A model generated the notes under the pieces. It worked only from the letters and a program-made list of their open reading frames with translations, was not told where the DNA came from and ran no database searches. Shown piece after piece: positions 12,501 through 23,623 of a stretch of DNA of 64,000 nucleotides. The DNA is from Mytilinidion resinicola (Eukaryota; Ascomycota; Dothideomycetes; Mytilinidiales; Mytilinidiaceae): NCBI RefSeq assembly GCF_010093595.1, contig NW_022985444.1, forward strand, positions 62,001 to 126,000. The letters are read 5' to 3'. The first letter of the stretch is position 1. Each line of letters opens with the position of its first letter. Position numbers and translations under genes: made by a program.

Positions 12501-14266
12501 AACTTAGTTTAGTTACCCCTATTTAAACAGTTTCTAAATATTTATTTATCTATAATTAAACCTAAATAGTATAGGTTACTTTACCCGCTTCGGAATTGCC
12601 TTTATTAGCTAGTTCTAGGTAAAAAGGGTACTTAAGCAGAATTATTAGAATACAGTAATACTTTACCCAGTCTTTATTAACTAGCGCTTTCCCTTCGCAG
12701 CCACTATTAATTATACTATGCGCTAGAATACTCTAGCCCTAGTGTTCTAAACGTGCAGGTATAATTAATAGGTTAGCTCTTATAACCTATTCCTTTTTAA
12801 TAGTTATTCCTTAGATAGCAGCAGCGGATACTTATATAGTACGCGGTATATAAGCCTAGCTATAACCTATATTAGGCTTTATCCTTTTATTAAAGTAGAA
12901 AATAGGGGAGAAGCGGGTTTTAGTAGTATCCGGGTTCTATATTTAGTAGAGGGCGGTAAAAGGCTCTAAAAGAACGCGTTTTTATAAATAGAGTAGGAGC
13001 AGATAGAGTATTTATTAGGCTAAGGGCAGTTATAGATAAAGTGTTTTTTAGATCTATAATAGTAATATTCCTTCCTTTTATATTAAGTTAAGCAACTTCT
13101 TAAAAAATCTATTAGGTTTCCGGAAACTTCTGTAATTTTTATAGCGCCGGACGCTCTCGGTAATAACTAGGGTATAGCAGTTTACGTTCCTATAGAAATA
13201 GGTATTTCCTAATAGGTTTAATTTATATTAGCGTATATTCTCGGAGTTGCAGTAATAGACACTTTATATTATTTGCGGCAGTTATCTAGGTTTTAAAGAA
13301 ACTTTATAAATATATAGTACTTCCTGCTAGGGGGTTTATAGTAGAGTAGTATTCCCTTTAGTTTACAGTTAACAGCTTCTTCTAAAAGGGTTAGTAAAAC
13401 TTTTTTAGAAAGCTCTCCTTCTAAAGCTAGGCGTTAGAATTTAGTAAGAAAAATACTAAATTCTTTATTATTCTAGCGGAGGCGGAATAGTTTAGTATAG
13501 AAGTTGCGGACTTAGTTAGAGTCTCTATATACTTATTCTAAAAGTTCTAGAATAGCTTTAAAATCGAGTAGTTAATAGTTTCCTTTTATAATATACGGTA
13601 GGACTTAGGCGTACGGGTTTCTACTTAAATAACTATTTATATAGAATATTCGGCTTTAGGGGTCAGGAAAGCGGCCTTAGTTAACAGTTATTTTTTTATA
13701 GATTTAAGAAAGGAAGCGGCAGAGGTTTTTTTAGTTACCTGTAAACTTATTAGGGTTAGGTTGTTTCTTAGAAAGCCGGGCAGAGGTAGTAGATATATTA
13801 AAAGTAGACGGAGGCGTTCGTGCTATATTAGCTGTATTTCCTTTAGTTAGTACTTATAGCATCGGGGTTTACAGGGCGGTGCGGACGGTAGGTATAGCTA
13901 TATTAATTGCTTTCTATCTCTTAATAAGGCTAAAGCTAGTTTATCCGTAAGCTTTTTTATCTCTTTCTTCTAGTATTTACGGACAGCTTATAATTATACC
14001 TTTAGTTAGTTGCTCTATTATTTATATTCCTTAATTTCCAATTCTAGGGCTTATATACAGAGTGCGGCTTAGTGGTTTTTAGTAAGGCTTTCCTAGGCGG
14101 TATCGATATATTTATATATTTAGCGGCAGTACTTATACTATTTATATACGTGGTTAGTAATATAGGCGGCGAACGCGGATTCGCTGTCCGGCAGAACTAG
14201 AAGGAAAAGGTAGGATATTAGGTCGGCGGTGCAGGTAGATAGCTAGGTAGGTAAGAAGCTATGTAA
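9504..14266 (-). pseudogene. gag-pol of the outer gypsy element, degraded
   Basis: Reading the minus strand from 14,266 downward, gag lies first, then RT at about 11,900-11,550 with the motifs LTGAPVTFQ and YLDN. RNase H and integrase follow toward 9,700, and the reading continues on the far side of the nested block (1,856-1,396). Stop codons at expected Trp positions occur every few dozen codons. No open frame survives. Confidence 0.75.
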
Positions 14267-14534
14267 TATTACGGTCTCGGGCGGCAGGATTGCCCTAGCT
14301 AGCTCGGGCAGGTAGGTAGAAGTAATAACTAAATTTACTACGTGTTCTATAATACACGGCAGGCAGGCGGGTTAAATAATAAGACGTAGCTTAAAGAGCT
14401 ATAAAAAGGCAGGGCGGCGGTCGGCAGGTATACTCCTGCTAAGGCTCGCATAGGCCCTTGCAATAAGGCCTCTCGCCGGGTCCTAATATCACGTGTTACG
14501 CTGTGCAGCAAGCTTTACTATTTAAGCCGTAATA
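14267..14534 (-). repeat. 5' LTR of the outer gypsy element
   Basis: It matches 1,128-1,395 throughout but keeps more C and G (for example ctcgggcaggtaggtag against cttaggtaagtaagtag), so it has suffered fewer RIP-type changes than the other LTR. Confidence 0.9.
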
Positions 14535-16560
14535 GAAAGTATATTAAGACTATATACCGCACTATTAAAGACACTATTAGAAGATACTATAAGCCTAGGA
14601 AAACGCCTAAATATAAGCTAAGCCGGCGCAATATACTAAAAAGGCCTGCGGTTAAGGCTATAGTACTAGCCCTAAGGTATAAAAGGTAGTTAGATAACTT
14701 ATATAAGCTCTTAAAATAAGGAGTAATATAGGAAGTATATAAGAAAAGGTAGAGAAATAAATAGAAGGCCTATAGAAAGAAATAAAGGGGCCTTCCTACA
14801 CCGGCCCTTAATATAAAATAGAATAAAAATTAGGCAACTAAATACTATAAGCTTATAAAAGTAAAAAGCTTAATTATTACACTTTTATAAACAGAATATA
14901 TAGAGCTTAATATATACCTGCACTATATAAAAGTGTCTAATTACCCTTTACCTGCATGCTCCTGCAGGTATATACTATAGTTTCTAAAGCACGTAGTAAT
15001 ATACTGTAAATAACACCGCAATAGCAGAGGCAATATATTTTTTAAGGCTAGAATAAGAATATATATACAGCTATATAAAAACTATAAAGGAAATAAAGCC
15101 GTTTCGTAATAGTTCCTGCACTAAATAGACTTTCTACTCTACCTTTCTATAGCTAGAGAAATAGCAACGGAAAAGCTAGCTATATAGCCAGCCGACTTAT
15201 ATAGCCACGCCTTAAGAATAGAACTATATATATACACGCATATTATATAACTACAGGCACGCCCGTAATAAAGTAACCCCCCTAATTTCCTATTATCCTT
15301 TAATTTAATACCTTAGCTTTTAAAAAAAAGGGCACGCGTATACAGTAAGGGCACGCGCACCCTAACGCGGACCCCGGACCTTACTAACCTTCTAGATACT
15401 GTATAACCCTAGAACCTAGGGCCTACGAACACCGGATCGATCCTAGAAAATATATTAAAATAGCTTACTCTATAGTAATACTTATAGAGCTGCTATACGT
15501 CCTCTATAGCCGCGCAGAAATAAAAGGAACGTAAGGCGTTATATACTATAGAAAATAAGGTTTTTACCTAACTACTATAGAGCGAACGGTTTCCCCTTAT
15601 AAATAAACCTATATAGCACCGCCGTATAAACCCTAACAGGAGCTAAATCGGCCTAATAGAACCTAATAATAATAATAATAATAGTTCTAATTTAAATACG
15701 CAGCTTAAATCTACTGCGTAATTTAATCCGCATTTTTTCTAATAATAAAGTCCTGGGCGTATAGGTTTATAATATAGCTAAAATACCTTAACTAATAAGC
15801 TTACCGCTGCTTAAGCAATATATGCGGATATAAGGCGCGTAAAATAGTATCTATAGTATAATTGTTTAAGTCTATATTATCCCCTATAAAAAAGCTAATA
15901 TTGCTTTTAAAGCTATAGTTTTTTATTATAAATAGTAAGCTCTACGTAATATTTTTACTACTATAGTTACTAAGGACCTTATAGAGGGCTAGCACGGCTA
16001 TATATTACTTACCTATATTATTAATAAAGTAGCTATATACTCTAAATATAGTAAGCCTGTTTAGTAATATCTATAGGTTAAATAAAATAGTAATAGAGCT
16101 ATAAGCCTTATTAAGTTCCTTTTTAAGTATAGTTTTCTTTTTCTACTATATATTAATAACCTACTTCTATATAGTCTTACTAGCTTTTAGAAGCTACTGC
16201 TTTATACCTAGAAAAAGGAAACTTAATACCGCGCAGAAATATAAGTTCTTAAACTAGAAGAAGGTAATATAGGAGTATATAATCTATTAAATAAATAAGT
16301 ACTTTAAGGCCTTAAAGTTTATAGCTATATAAAGCGCCCTATTAGATTTAAACTATAGAAAAGGGCCTTATATAGTAGTATATAGCTTGCCTAACTTTCT
16401 ATCTATTTTATATATTTTTATAAGATAATCTATAGCAGTTTTTCTACTAGTTAAAACTATAGGTAAATCCTAGCTTTGCTTTGCATGCTTATAAAAATAG
16501 CAGTAATAAATATTTAGTTGTCTAATTATCCTATCTTTTTATTATATATCCTCTTCCTAT
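14535..16560. other. RIP-degraded DNA of unidentified origin
   Basis: AT-rich sequence with TpA excess, like the neighbouring elements. In one plus-strand frame from about 14,920 to 15,770 the only interruptions are TAG/TAA at what look like former Trp/Gln codons, so a long coding region probably existed. I do not recognise its protein family, and I found no LTRs or inverted repeats bounding it. It may be the remains of another transposon or a RIP-damaged duplicated gene. Confidence 0.5.
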
Positions 16561-17956
16561 CTCTATATATGCGATATACGCTGCTTAGTGTAGTAAGGCG
16601 CTTGTGTAAGGTGTTTATAATAGATATAGGTTTTTCCAGCAATTTGAAACTGCGTCACCTTATTGGCTTCCTTACGGGCTATATTAATTAAAGAAGGTGC
16701 TAGGATAACGTTGTCAGTAACCAGGGCTGTATGGCGTATACCAAGGAAGCTGGTGATAGAGCGCTGAGGGCGTACGGCCTCGTCAACGGGCGCGGTATTG
16801 GCCATAGCAATATGGTGTTGAGCTGGCGTGCGAATAGCTTCAAAAACGGGCATCAAGCGGGCAAGAGATTTCACAGGGGAACAGGTCTAATTTTGTATGG
16901 CTGCGCTAACGATTTTAAGACAGGATCCCCTTGCAGGCCTCGGAGTATATAGCTCAGCCAATCAGAGGCCTCGGCTCACCTCAACACCACGACTTCTACG
17001 TTGAGAGAGAAAAGCTATGGAGCGCCTGGAGGCTCCACAGCCTCAAATCCACTCCACGCCAGGCAAGCAGAGCCTCCAACCCAGACCTATATACAGAGTA
17101 ACCCACCAACCCGGCTCCAAGTTAACCTAGTCCAGTTCCATCACTGCCAGCTGTTACAGCCTTGTCAGGTACAGCTAGAATGGAGCCATTAGAGAGAGGA
17201 ACTGTTAGCCAACTTTCTGCAGCCTTGCCAGTCTCCGCCATGTATTGGAGGTTATTTTAGGCGGACCTTTGTCTGATAGTGCACGGCGCAGTCGGAAGGA
17301 GGCAATAGCAGCCCAGTGTCGCAGCCTTGGAGGCCTCAATCTCGCATTGGTAGGTATTTAAAATGCAGACGTCGCACAGCAGTAGTAGGAGCTGGACAGA
17401 GATTGAATGGGCAGCTCCAGAGTAGCATAGGTGTTAACGTCGCGGACGAAGCCGTTCACTGCGGCGGGTGGGTGGCTCCTGATGCCAAAGCTGTTGTATG
17501 ACCAACGCTTTCCATCATGGCGGCGGGAGGTCATTCGTGAGGACGACAGCCACACAGGCGAGTAGAGTGCGGACCAGCAGTTTGGTTGATGAATGGACGG
17601 TGATGACGAAACTTGCAGGCTGCTGATGCCCAGGTAAGATCGAGTTCCGTTTTCGATGGAGCTACACCTAGGAGAAACCCGCCTAGCCTTAAAATAGGCC
17701 TTCGTAATAGACATCATAAGTAGGTTAGCTACTTCACAATCGTTTAGCTACTTTGGATATTAACTACTCTCTAATACTAATAAATAGTAACTACCATTAT
17801 ATATTATCCCAACCTTGGAAGATGCAGCAAAAACGCCGGACCGCTATGCTATGCTATGCTATGCCGCTTGCTAAAATACAAATAAATCCGTCCCAAATCG
17901 TACCAAACTCCTCATCTCACACCCCTTTCTTACATTATTATTTGCACTTCAATCAT
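16561..17956. other. Transition zone with no supported gene
   Basis: Base composition returns to normal here. A minus-strand ORF at 16,563-16,874 (103 aa) and another at 17,358-17,717 (119 aa) show no recognisable motifs. The first abuts the degraded block and could be the tail of a gene cut by it. A short (TATGC)n run lies near 17,848-17,870. I would not call a gene here. Confidence 0.45.
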
Positions 17957-19684
17957 CTACGCACCAATAGCCTGCGGATTCCAAAATACCGCATTGGGAT
18001 CCGCTGTCTTCTTCAACGCCGCCAACCGTCCATACACCTCATCCCCGTAGTACAACGTATGCGCATCCGCCGCGCTCAAACTCGGATCCACATAGTTCAG
18101 ATACGCACCGAACTTTGTCTGCGGCTGCGCGTTTGTCACCGCATCGTTCAAGCCTTGGATATATGGCACGCTCGCCTCGGTTTCGCCGTAATGCTGGAAC
18201 ACCCACAGGCTGTTGCGATCGCTGTACGCAGCGAAACTAGTGTCTTTGCTGTTGATCGCGGACTCGGGACCGCCGTAGAGGTTTATGATGCTGAACCAGG
18301 AGGCGGGCGCGGAGGTGCTGTGGATGTAGGTGTAGTAGCTGTTGAGCGCATCCACAGTCAGACCAGTGGACTCGGGCACGGTGATGCTTTTGGCGAAGAA
18401 GTTGTCGTGAGCGGAGTAGCCGGTTAAGGGAACGGAGAGGGATGGCTCGTTGGAGAGTTTGACGAGTGAGGAGATCCAGTCCATGGACTGAACTGTTGGA
18501 CTCGATGGCGTGGGCAGGCTACGAAGAAGCTCGGGCGCGATCTTATCGTTATACTCGTCGATGGAACCGATGAAGGTGCCCGTTAGGCTGAAGCCAGAAC
18601 CGTCGAGGTAGACACCGAACCCAATACGGGCGTCGATGACGGAGGAGTTGGTGGCGAAGTCCTGGAGGTGAAGGAAGGTGTCTGTGAAGGTTTCCTGCGA
18701 TCCGAAGACAGAGAAGCTGTACTGGAAGAAGGTGACTGCTTCCGGGGCGGGTTGAGTTTGCATGTAGAAGGTTACAACTACACCGAATGAGTCACCAGCA
18801 CCGCGCATCGCCCAAAATATATCGGAATGCTCGGTGGAGGTGGCGTGGGCCACAGAGCCGTCAGCGAGCACGACGTCGAGGGCGATGATAGTATCCATAG
18901 CTAGGCCCCAGAGACGGCTGTCGTAGCCGTAGCCACCGTGGGTGGAGTGGCCGCCGATACCAACACCTGGGCACGTGCCGTGGGGGAGAGCACGTTTGCC
19001 TTGGTCCCAAATACCCTGTGCAAGGTTCCCGAGACGGACACCAGCCCCTACCGTGACGGTGCCGGTGGTGGTGTCGAGCTCGATATCGTGAAAGTTCTCA
19101 AGATCAATAACCATGGATCCGTCTTTGCCACCAGACGAGAAGGATGCGTAGCTGTGACCCCCCGACTTTGCTTGGACTTTGACATTGCTCTTGCCTGCAC
19201 AGACAACGGCATCCTGGATATGCTGCTGGGTTGTTGGGATAACGATGACAGCTGGAGTGTACGGAAGGCGCTGGTTGTATGGCGCAGAGAGCTGCTGGAA
19301 GTTTGGCGAGGATGCGAGACTGATCGGGACATTCTTATCATTAAGACAATCGCTGAGACTAGCAGGGCTGCTAGACGAAGGCGTCGATGACGCGGTTGTT
19401 GCAGATGTGCTGGAAATCGGCGCAGTTGAGGTGGAAGAGGGTGTGGAAGGATCTGAACCGCATTTCCCGAAACCAGATTGGCAGCCGGGTCCGCAGTACG
19501 CGTCGGTCGAGCCACACCAGCCATATGCGCTGCAGCAGGATCCGAATGTTGATCCGGCACACGTGTAGCCTGTGGAGCCGCCACAGCTTGCGTCTGTAGA
19601 GGCTTTGACTGAGGGGGCTGGGATGGCGCTGGCGACGCTGCCTAGGGAGAGAAGACCCAGGAGGAGGGTAGACGTGTAACCCAT
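17957..19684 (-). CDS. Secreted FAD-linked oligosaccharide oxidase (AA7) with N-terminal chitin-binding module (CBM18)
   Basis: A 575-aa single-exon protein. Residues 1-20 form a signal peptide (MGYTSTLLLGLLSLGSVASA). Residues 34-75 hold eight cysteines in the hevein-like CBM18 pattern. A Ser/Thr/Pro linker follows to about 110, then a PCMH-type FAD domain. Both residues for bicovalent FAD attachment are visible: His177 in SGGHSYA and Cys238 in HGTCPG. The C-terminus carries a BBE-type segment (YLNYVDP…, YYGDEVYGRL, DPNAVFWNPQAIG). AA7 enzymes oxidise the reducing-end C1 of oligosaccharides and release H2O2. The attached chitin-binding module suggests chito-oligosaccharides as substrate, but that is inference. 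The start is the first Met of a good signal peptide. An antisense ORF (17,753-18,427) is a shadow. Confidence 0.93.
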   Translation of the reverse strand: MGYTSTLLLGLLSLGSVASAIPAPSVKASTDASCGGSTGYTCAGSTFGSCCSAYGWCGSTDAYCGPGCQSGFGKCGSDPSTPSSTSTAPISSTSATTASSTPSSSSPASLSDCLNDKNVPISLASSPNFQQLSAPYNQRLPYTPAVIVIPTTQQHIQDAVVCAGKSNVKVQAKSGGHSYASFSSGGKDGSMVIDLENFHDIELDTTTGTVTVGAGVRLGNLAQGIWDQGKRALPHGTCPGVGIGGHSTHGGYGYDSRLWGLAMDTIIALDVVLADGSVAHATSTEHSDIFWAMRGAGDSFGVVVTFYMQTQPAPEAVTFFQYSFSVFGSQETFTDTFLHLQDFATNSSVIDARIGFGVYLDGSGFSLTGTFIGSIDEYNDKIAPELLRSLPTPSSPTVQSMDWISSLVKLSNEPSLSVPLTGYSAHDNFFAKSITVPESTGLTVDALNSYYTYIHSTSAPASWFSIINLYGGPESAINSKDTSFAAYSDRNSLWVFQHYGETEASVPYIQGLNDAVTNAQPQTKFGAYLNYVDPSLSAADAHTLYYGDEVYGRLAALKKTADPNAVFWNPQAIGA

Positions 19685-20830
19685 CGTGAACGGTTAATCC
19701 CGATGTGGGAGTCCGATTATGAGTTTACGCTTCGTAGATAATATAACGAAGGACGAAAGGAAATGGCTCAGAACTTAAAACGCTGCAGTGTGATGGAGAG
19801 TAAACGATAGATAAAACGCACACAACGAATGAAATGAGTTGATAATAACCTCATCATGCTAGGAGCAAATGGAATATATACCTCTACCCCATACCTAGTC
19901 AGACGATCCCCACCGCATCTTCTCCCGATCCAAGAATAACTCTGATCCAGTTGCTGGGCTAGTGCTCGTTGCTACCTTCGCCCAAGCCCTCGCATAGGCA
20001 ATTCCACGCGCAGCTAAGCAAGTAAGCATGCAGGAACAAGCCGTCGCGCGTCACGTTCTCGTCGTCAAGCGGAGGGACCCGCGAGCTGTACTCCAAGGCA
20101 CAGCCAGCTATTGGATGGTGATTGATGACAAGCTGACAGGCCTCCAGCGTGGAGTTCCGGTAGGCCAGCGGCGTGGGCGAGGCTTGTGCTGCGTCTCCTC
20201 AGCCCTACCAGCCACCCTGTCCTTGTTACAGCCACAAATCCCGCCCGCTACAGCGTAATTGTTTCATAGGTCGGAGTACAGCGGTCAGCGTTGACAATCC
20301 TTTTCGTATGGCGCCAAGATGCTCAGCCCGAGGTTGCATCGGGCGGGCAATGTTTCTTCACTCACTTCTTCCTGGTTGCTTCGTGTACGCATGGCACACT
20401 ACATCTGCGTGGCCTTTTCGTCGTAGGCGTAGGTGTTTTCGACAATGTCTGGGCCATTAGAAGGTCGCGGAGGGAGGAACGGACGCCTCAGCTGGCAACG
20501 TTTTCCAGCTGCCAGATGTCCATGTCCAAAAATAGAATATCGGCCCGATCTACCCGTTGATCTTAGATCTTAGCTTGGACATTCAATCACTAGCGTGACT
20601 AGTAATCATTAAGACCTGGAGGAAGTCGCGGTCAATGGCTTCGGTTGGGAGGAGAGCGAAGGGGTCTTGCGCGTTCACGTGACTTTAACGTCACAAGTAG
20701 CTTTCCAAAAGCTTGGAGCGCACCTAGGTCATTTCCGTGCTACATAGAACTCAATAACAGAAAGCTAATTCCCACACGCCTAAATTACCAGAGTCTTGAC
20801 CCGCTAAATTAAAGATCACAGCAAAGAAGT
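19685..20830. other. Intergenic, nothing recognised
   Basis: Only short overlapping ORFs without domains. The segment contains the promoter side of the AA7 gene (minus strand) and the 3' side of the Nudix gene. Confidence 0.5.
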
Positions 20831-22371
20831 TTACCGCCTAACCCTATACTTAGACCATGCATATGCAAGCAAAAGCGCTGTCAATGATACCCTTCCGACC
20901 AACGCCGTAGCCACCGCCTTCCTCACAATAGGATAATACCCCTCAAGCGTGGAGTTCACCGCGCTCCCCCTCACACCTAGCGCATCTCTTTTCGATCGTC
21001 CCCAATGCCTCCCTACGCCTAGCCCACCAATACCCACTTCTCCCGGCTCTTTTTCAACAGGCATGCCTTGTGGATCCTGCTTCGGCACCTCTGTATCCTC
21101 CTCAGCCCCAGCTGAACTCTCAGTAACTTGACCCATTTCAATCGCTTTCTGCTTCCTGAATCTGTACGACATCGCCCACAGAGTGACCCTCACATCCCAG
21201 CTCGTAAACGTAGGATACGTCCACATGTCCATCGCTTTATGCGGCGGTATGTGCTCCAGCAGATCCGAAATCACGCCCAGCGTCAGTCCCCAAAGCAGCA
21301 GCGGTTTCTGCGTTCTCCTCGCTGCTGTGTCACCCGTCCACCACCCCTTTATACTTCCAATAACGCCTGTCGACGCTTCGGATTCGGGAATGAAGCCGGG
21401 TATAGAGCTGCAATACGTGCTTTCCGATGGTAATAATCGGACGGCTGCAAACATCATCTGGCCGAGCATGGACTGCAGGAACCAGCGCTTGATGCCTAGC
21501 TCAGCTTTCGCGAGCCGCTGCGACACGTCGGCGTACTCGAATGTGCGCTGGGCGGGGGAGAGAAGAGCGCGGAGGGAGACCCAATGCGTTGAGGCAACTT
21601 CTGTAGGTTGGAGTCTAAGTGGCGGAATGCTAGGGCTCGTGAGGAGGAAGATATATGGACATAGCACCATAAGCCTGAGCACAATCGCATTAGCAAAGAC
21701 ATCCCATAACCCGAGCTCAAGCCACTACTACAGAGTTGGTATACATACGGCACCTTCCCCCAACTCGTCGTAACAACCCGCTGCGGCAAATTTCCAATCG
21801 CAATGGCATGCGCATAGCTCAGATCCACCCCGACCTCCTCCATCGCCTCCCGCACCGCTGTAACCTGGTCATCCTCGTCCTCCGGATCCCGCTTCCCGCC
21901 CGGCAGCGCGACGTGTCCGTTCCAATTGTCCCCCGCACGTGTCGCGCGCTTGATGAACAGCAGCTCCGGGTCCCCATGCTTGACCCAGTCTTGCGCGAAG
22001 AACGCGTCGAGTATGTCCTTCAACTCGAGTTTCTTTTCCGGGTTTGAGGCGGCTGAAGACCGCCGCCGCCGATGCCCATGGCTTGGTGCATGCGCGTGTT
22101 TGCTGTGGGCTGCGGGCCAGTGGGAATAGTGCGGTTGGATGCGGAGGATAAGGGCGACGGAAGCGCGGCGGGGTGCGGTAGGAGGATTGGCGACTTCGGG
22201 GAAGGGGTGTGCGGCGAGGTCGAGGAGGACGTCTTTGAGGTGCGCTACGAGGGGCTCCGTGCCGGTTTCCATGGTGTTGAGGGATTTGGGGAAAGTCTGG
22301 GGAAGCTTGAGGTTTTGGGGAGGTGAGGCTGGTGGCTGGCAGGCTTCCTTGAACAAAAAGTGGCAGTCCAC
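20831..22371 (-). CDS. Nudix hydrolase with C-terminal hydrophobic segment, two exons
   Basis: Exons 22,371-21,749 and 21,674-20,831 join in frame across a 74-nt intron (GTATGT..CTAAT..CAG), giving 488 aa. The second Met (22,272; METGTEPLVAH) is a likely alternative start, giving 455 aa. The Nudix signature lies near residues 158-182 (GGKRDPEDEDD…TAVREAMEEVGV), preceded by NGHVALP. The spacing resembles CoA-diphosphatase-like Nudix boxes. These enzymes hydrolyse nucleoside-diphosphate-linked compounds using Mg bound by the REXXEE glutamates. The second exon is poorly conserved in type and ends with a hydrophobic helix (TALVGRVSLTALLLAYAW) close to the C-terminus, suggesting a tail anchor. The exact substrate cannot be told from sequence. 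Confidence 0.85.
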
Positions 22372-23623
22372 GAATCCGTGATTCCATGGTCTGGCAACAT
22401 GCTCGCTTTACAAAGGTACGATTGTGTACACTTGCCTGACACTGTTTGAGGCCCCCTGGTATGCCAGGATGATCTGGAAAGAGGCAGATTCGACATGCCT
22501 GGCAGCTCTTCGGGCCGCCTCAGACGGTGTTGGACTGCCACTTTCCAAGGTTTATGGTCAACGAACCCTCGCTGGGTTGAAGCTTGTAACGTCCCCCCCT
22601 GCGTGGCGGAAAACCCCCCGTGCCGGAACGAATCCATTGTTTAGGCATCCTAACTCTCTCCCTCGCGATTCTGTCGAGTTTTAATTAGTGCACTGTGATT
22701 TTTCAACCATTTCTGCCTAGGAAACTGGTGTGCACCTAAAAAAATACAACGCTTTTGATCATGCTGTCGATCGTTCCTTTTAGAGCATCCAGAACTGCAT
22801 TAGTTTCGCATCCCTGCTGCACTACGACTATCTACAAAATCTTTAACTTCGGAGCATTAAATTAATCGTTCCATGACGAAAGAAGATAGTTCTAAGCTTT
22901 AAAGATACTTAACCCTTAGAAGTATGTGCTCCGGATTTATCCGTGCGAAGGGGTCTGAAGTGTGTCTTAGCATGAGGCTTAAGCGCGCTTACGTGGTGCG
23001 GTATTAGATGTCTAGCTAGTTGTGATGTATTTTACGCTATGCCTAACTGATGCGAGTGTGGCGCGCAAAACGACCCCGCACGCTCCACGTGATATTCAGG
23101 ATGTAATTTGCTTACGTTAATCAAGCAAAGCCTAGTTAACTAGCCTGTGGCTATGCCCCACAGCCTTGCGATCCAATGCACCTTTGGCTATGCATCCGGT
23201 TAACCAACTCAACTCTGTAAGAACACCTAACTTACAGATCTCGCCACCTTACAAGAGTGTGGCCAGTGCGGGTCGGCACCCTCCCTGCTAGTGTTATCGA
23301 TGCGTTCGTCTGCCCCAAAAGATATAAGCGCATTTGTCTCGTTGCTTGCGAGTTCGCCTTTCGCATTCTAATGGCTGCATGTCAGTCTTGCCGCACCACA
23401 CTAGAGGCTATGCAATTAGCTGCACCCCCCTAATTAGCCCTTTACACTCCTGTATAATTTAAACGTTCTATAAGGGGTGTAGTATAGTGCGGGCCGGCCA
23501 CCCTTAATATATAGTGTTAAATCACTTTTAATACTATATATAAGTTAACACTTGCAGGCATGCTTACACAATAAACTATTTTGCATTCGCACTAATTTTG
23601 TATTCTTAAAAATTAGCGTAGCT
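22372..23623. other. Intergenic, nothing recognised
   Basis: Small ORFs near the Nudix start are shadows. From about 23,400 to 23,600 the sequence becomes AT-rich with TpA-rich words, resembling mild RIP or repeat remnants. Confidence 0.5.

Larger units (their letters stand above)
1128..14534 (-). mobile_element. Outer Ty3/gypsy chromovirus, RIP-degraded, interrupted by nested elements
   Basis: Two ~268-bp direct repeats (1,128-1,395 and 14,267-14,534) bound an element read on the minus strand. Each LTR starts TATTACGG and ends CCGTAATA, which are the RIP products of TGTTACGG..CCGTAACA. Minus-strand translation shows a reverse transcriptase around 11,550-11,900, including a degraded YLDD box read as YLDN (11,586-11,597). 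At the far end, 1,440-1,640 encodes a chromodomain-like stretch (…TGYNKV.EEPA…). A polypurine tract abuts the 3' LTR at 1,396-1,409. Removing the inserted block 1,857-9,503 leaves an element of about 5.76 kb, normal for the family. Flanking 5-mers (TTATA left, GAAAG right) do not match, so no target duplication was found. The element is dead, with stops throughout. Confidence 0.9.

Noticed and set aside
17358..17717. 119-aa minus-strand ORF
   Set aside because: Ser-rich without motifs, no supporting splice or start context, next to a repeat boundary.
17753..18427. 224-aa plus-strand ORF
   Set aside because: It is antisense to the AA7 gene over most of its length and has no domain pattern.
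19048..19584. 178-aa minus-strand ORF and plus-strand partners within the AA7 gene
   Set aside because: Alternative-frame shadows of a clearly coding, domain-complete gene.
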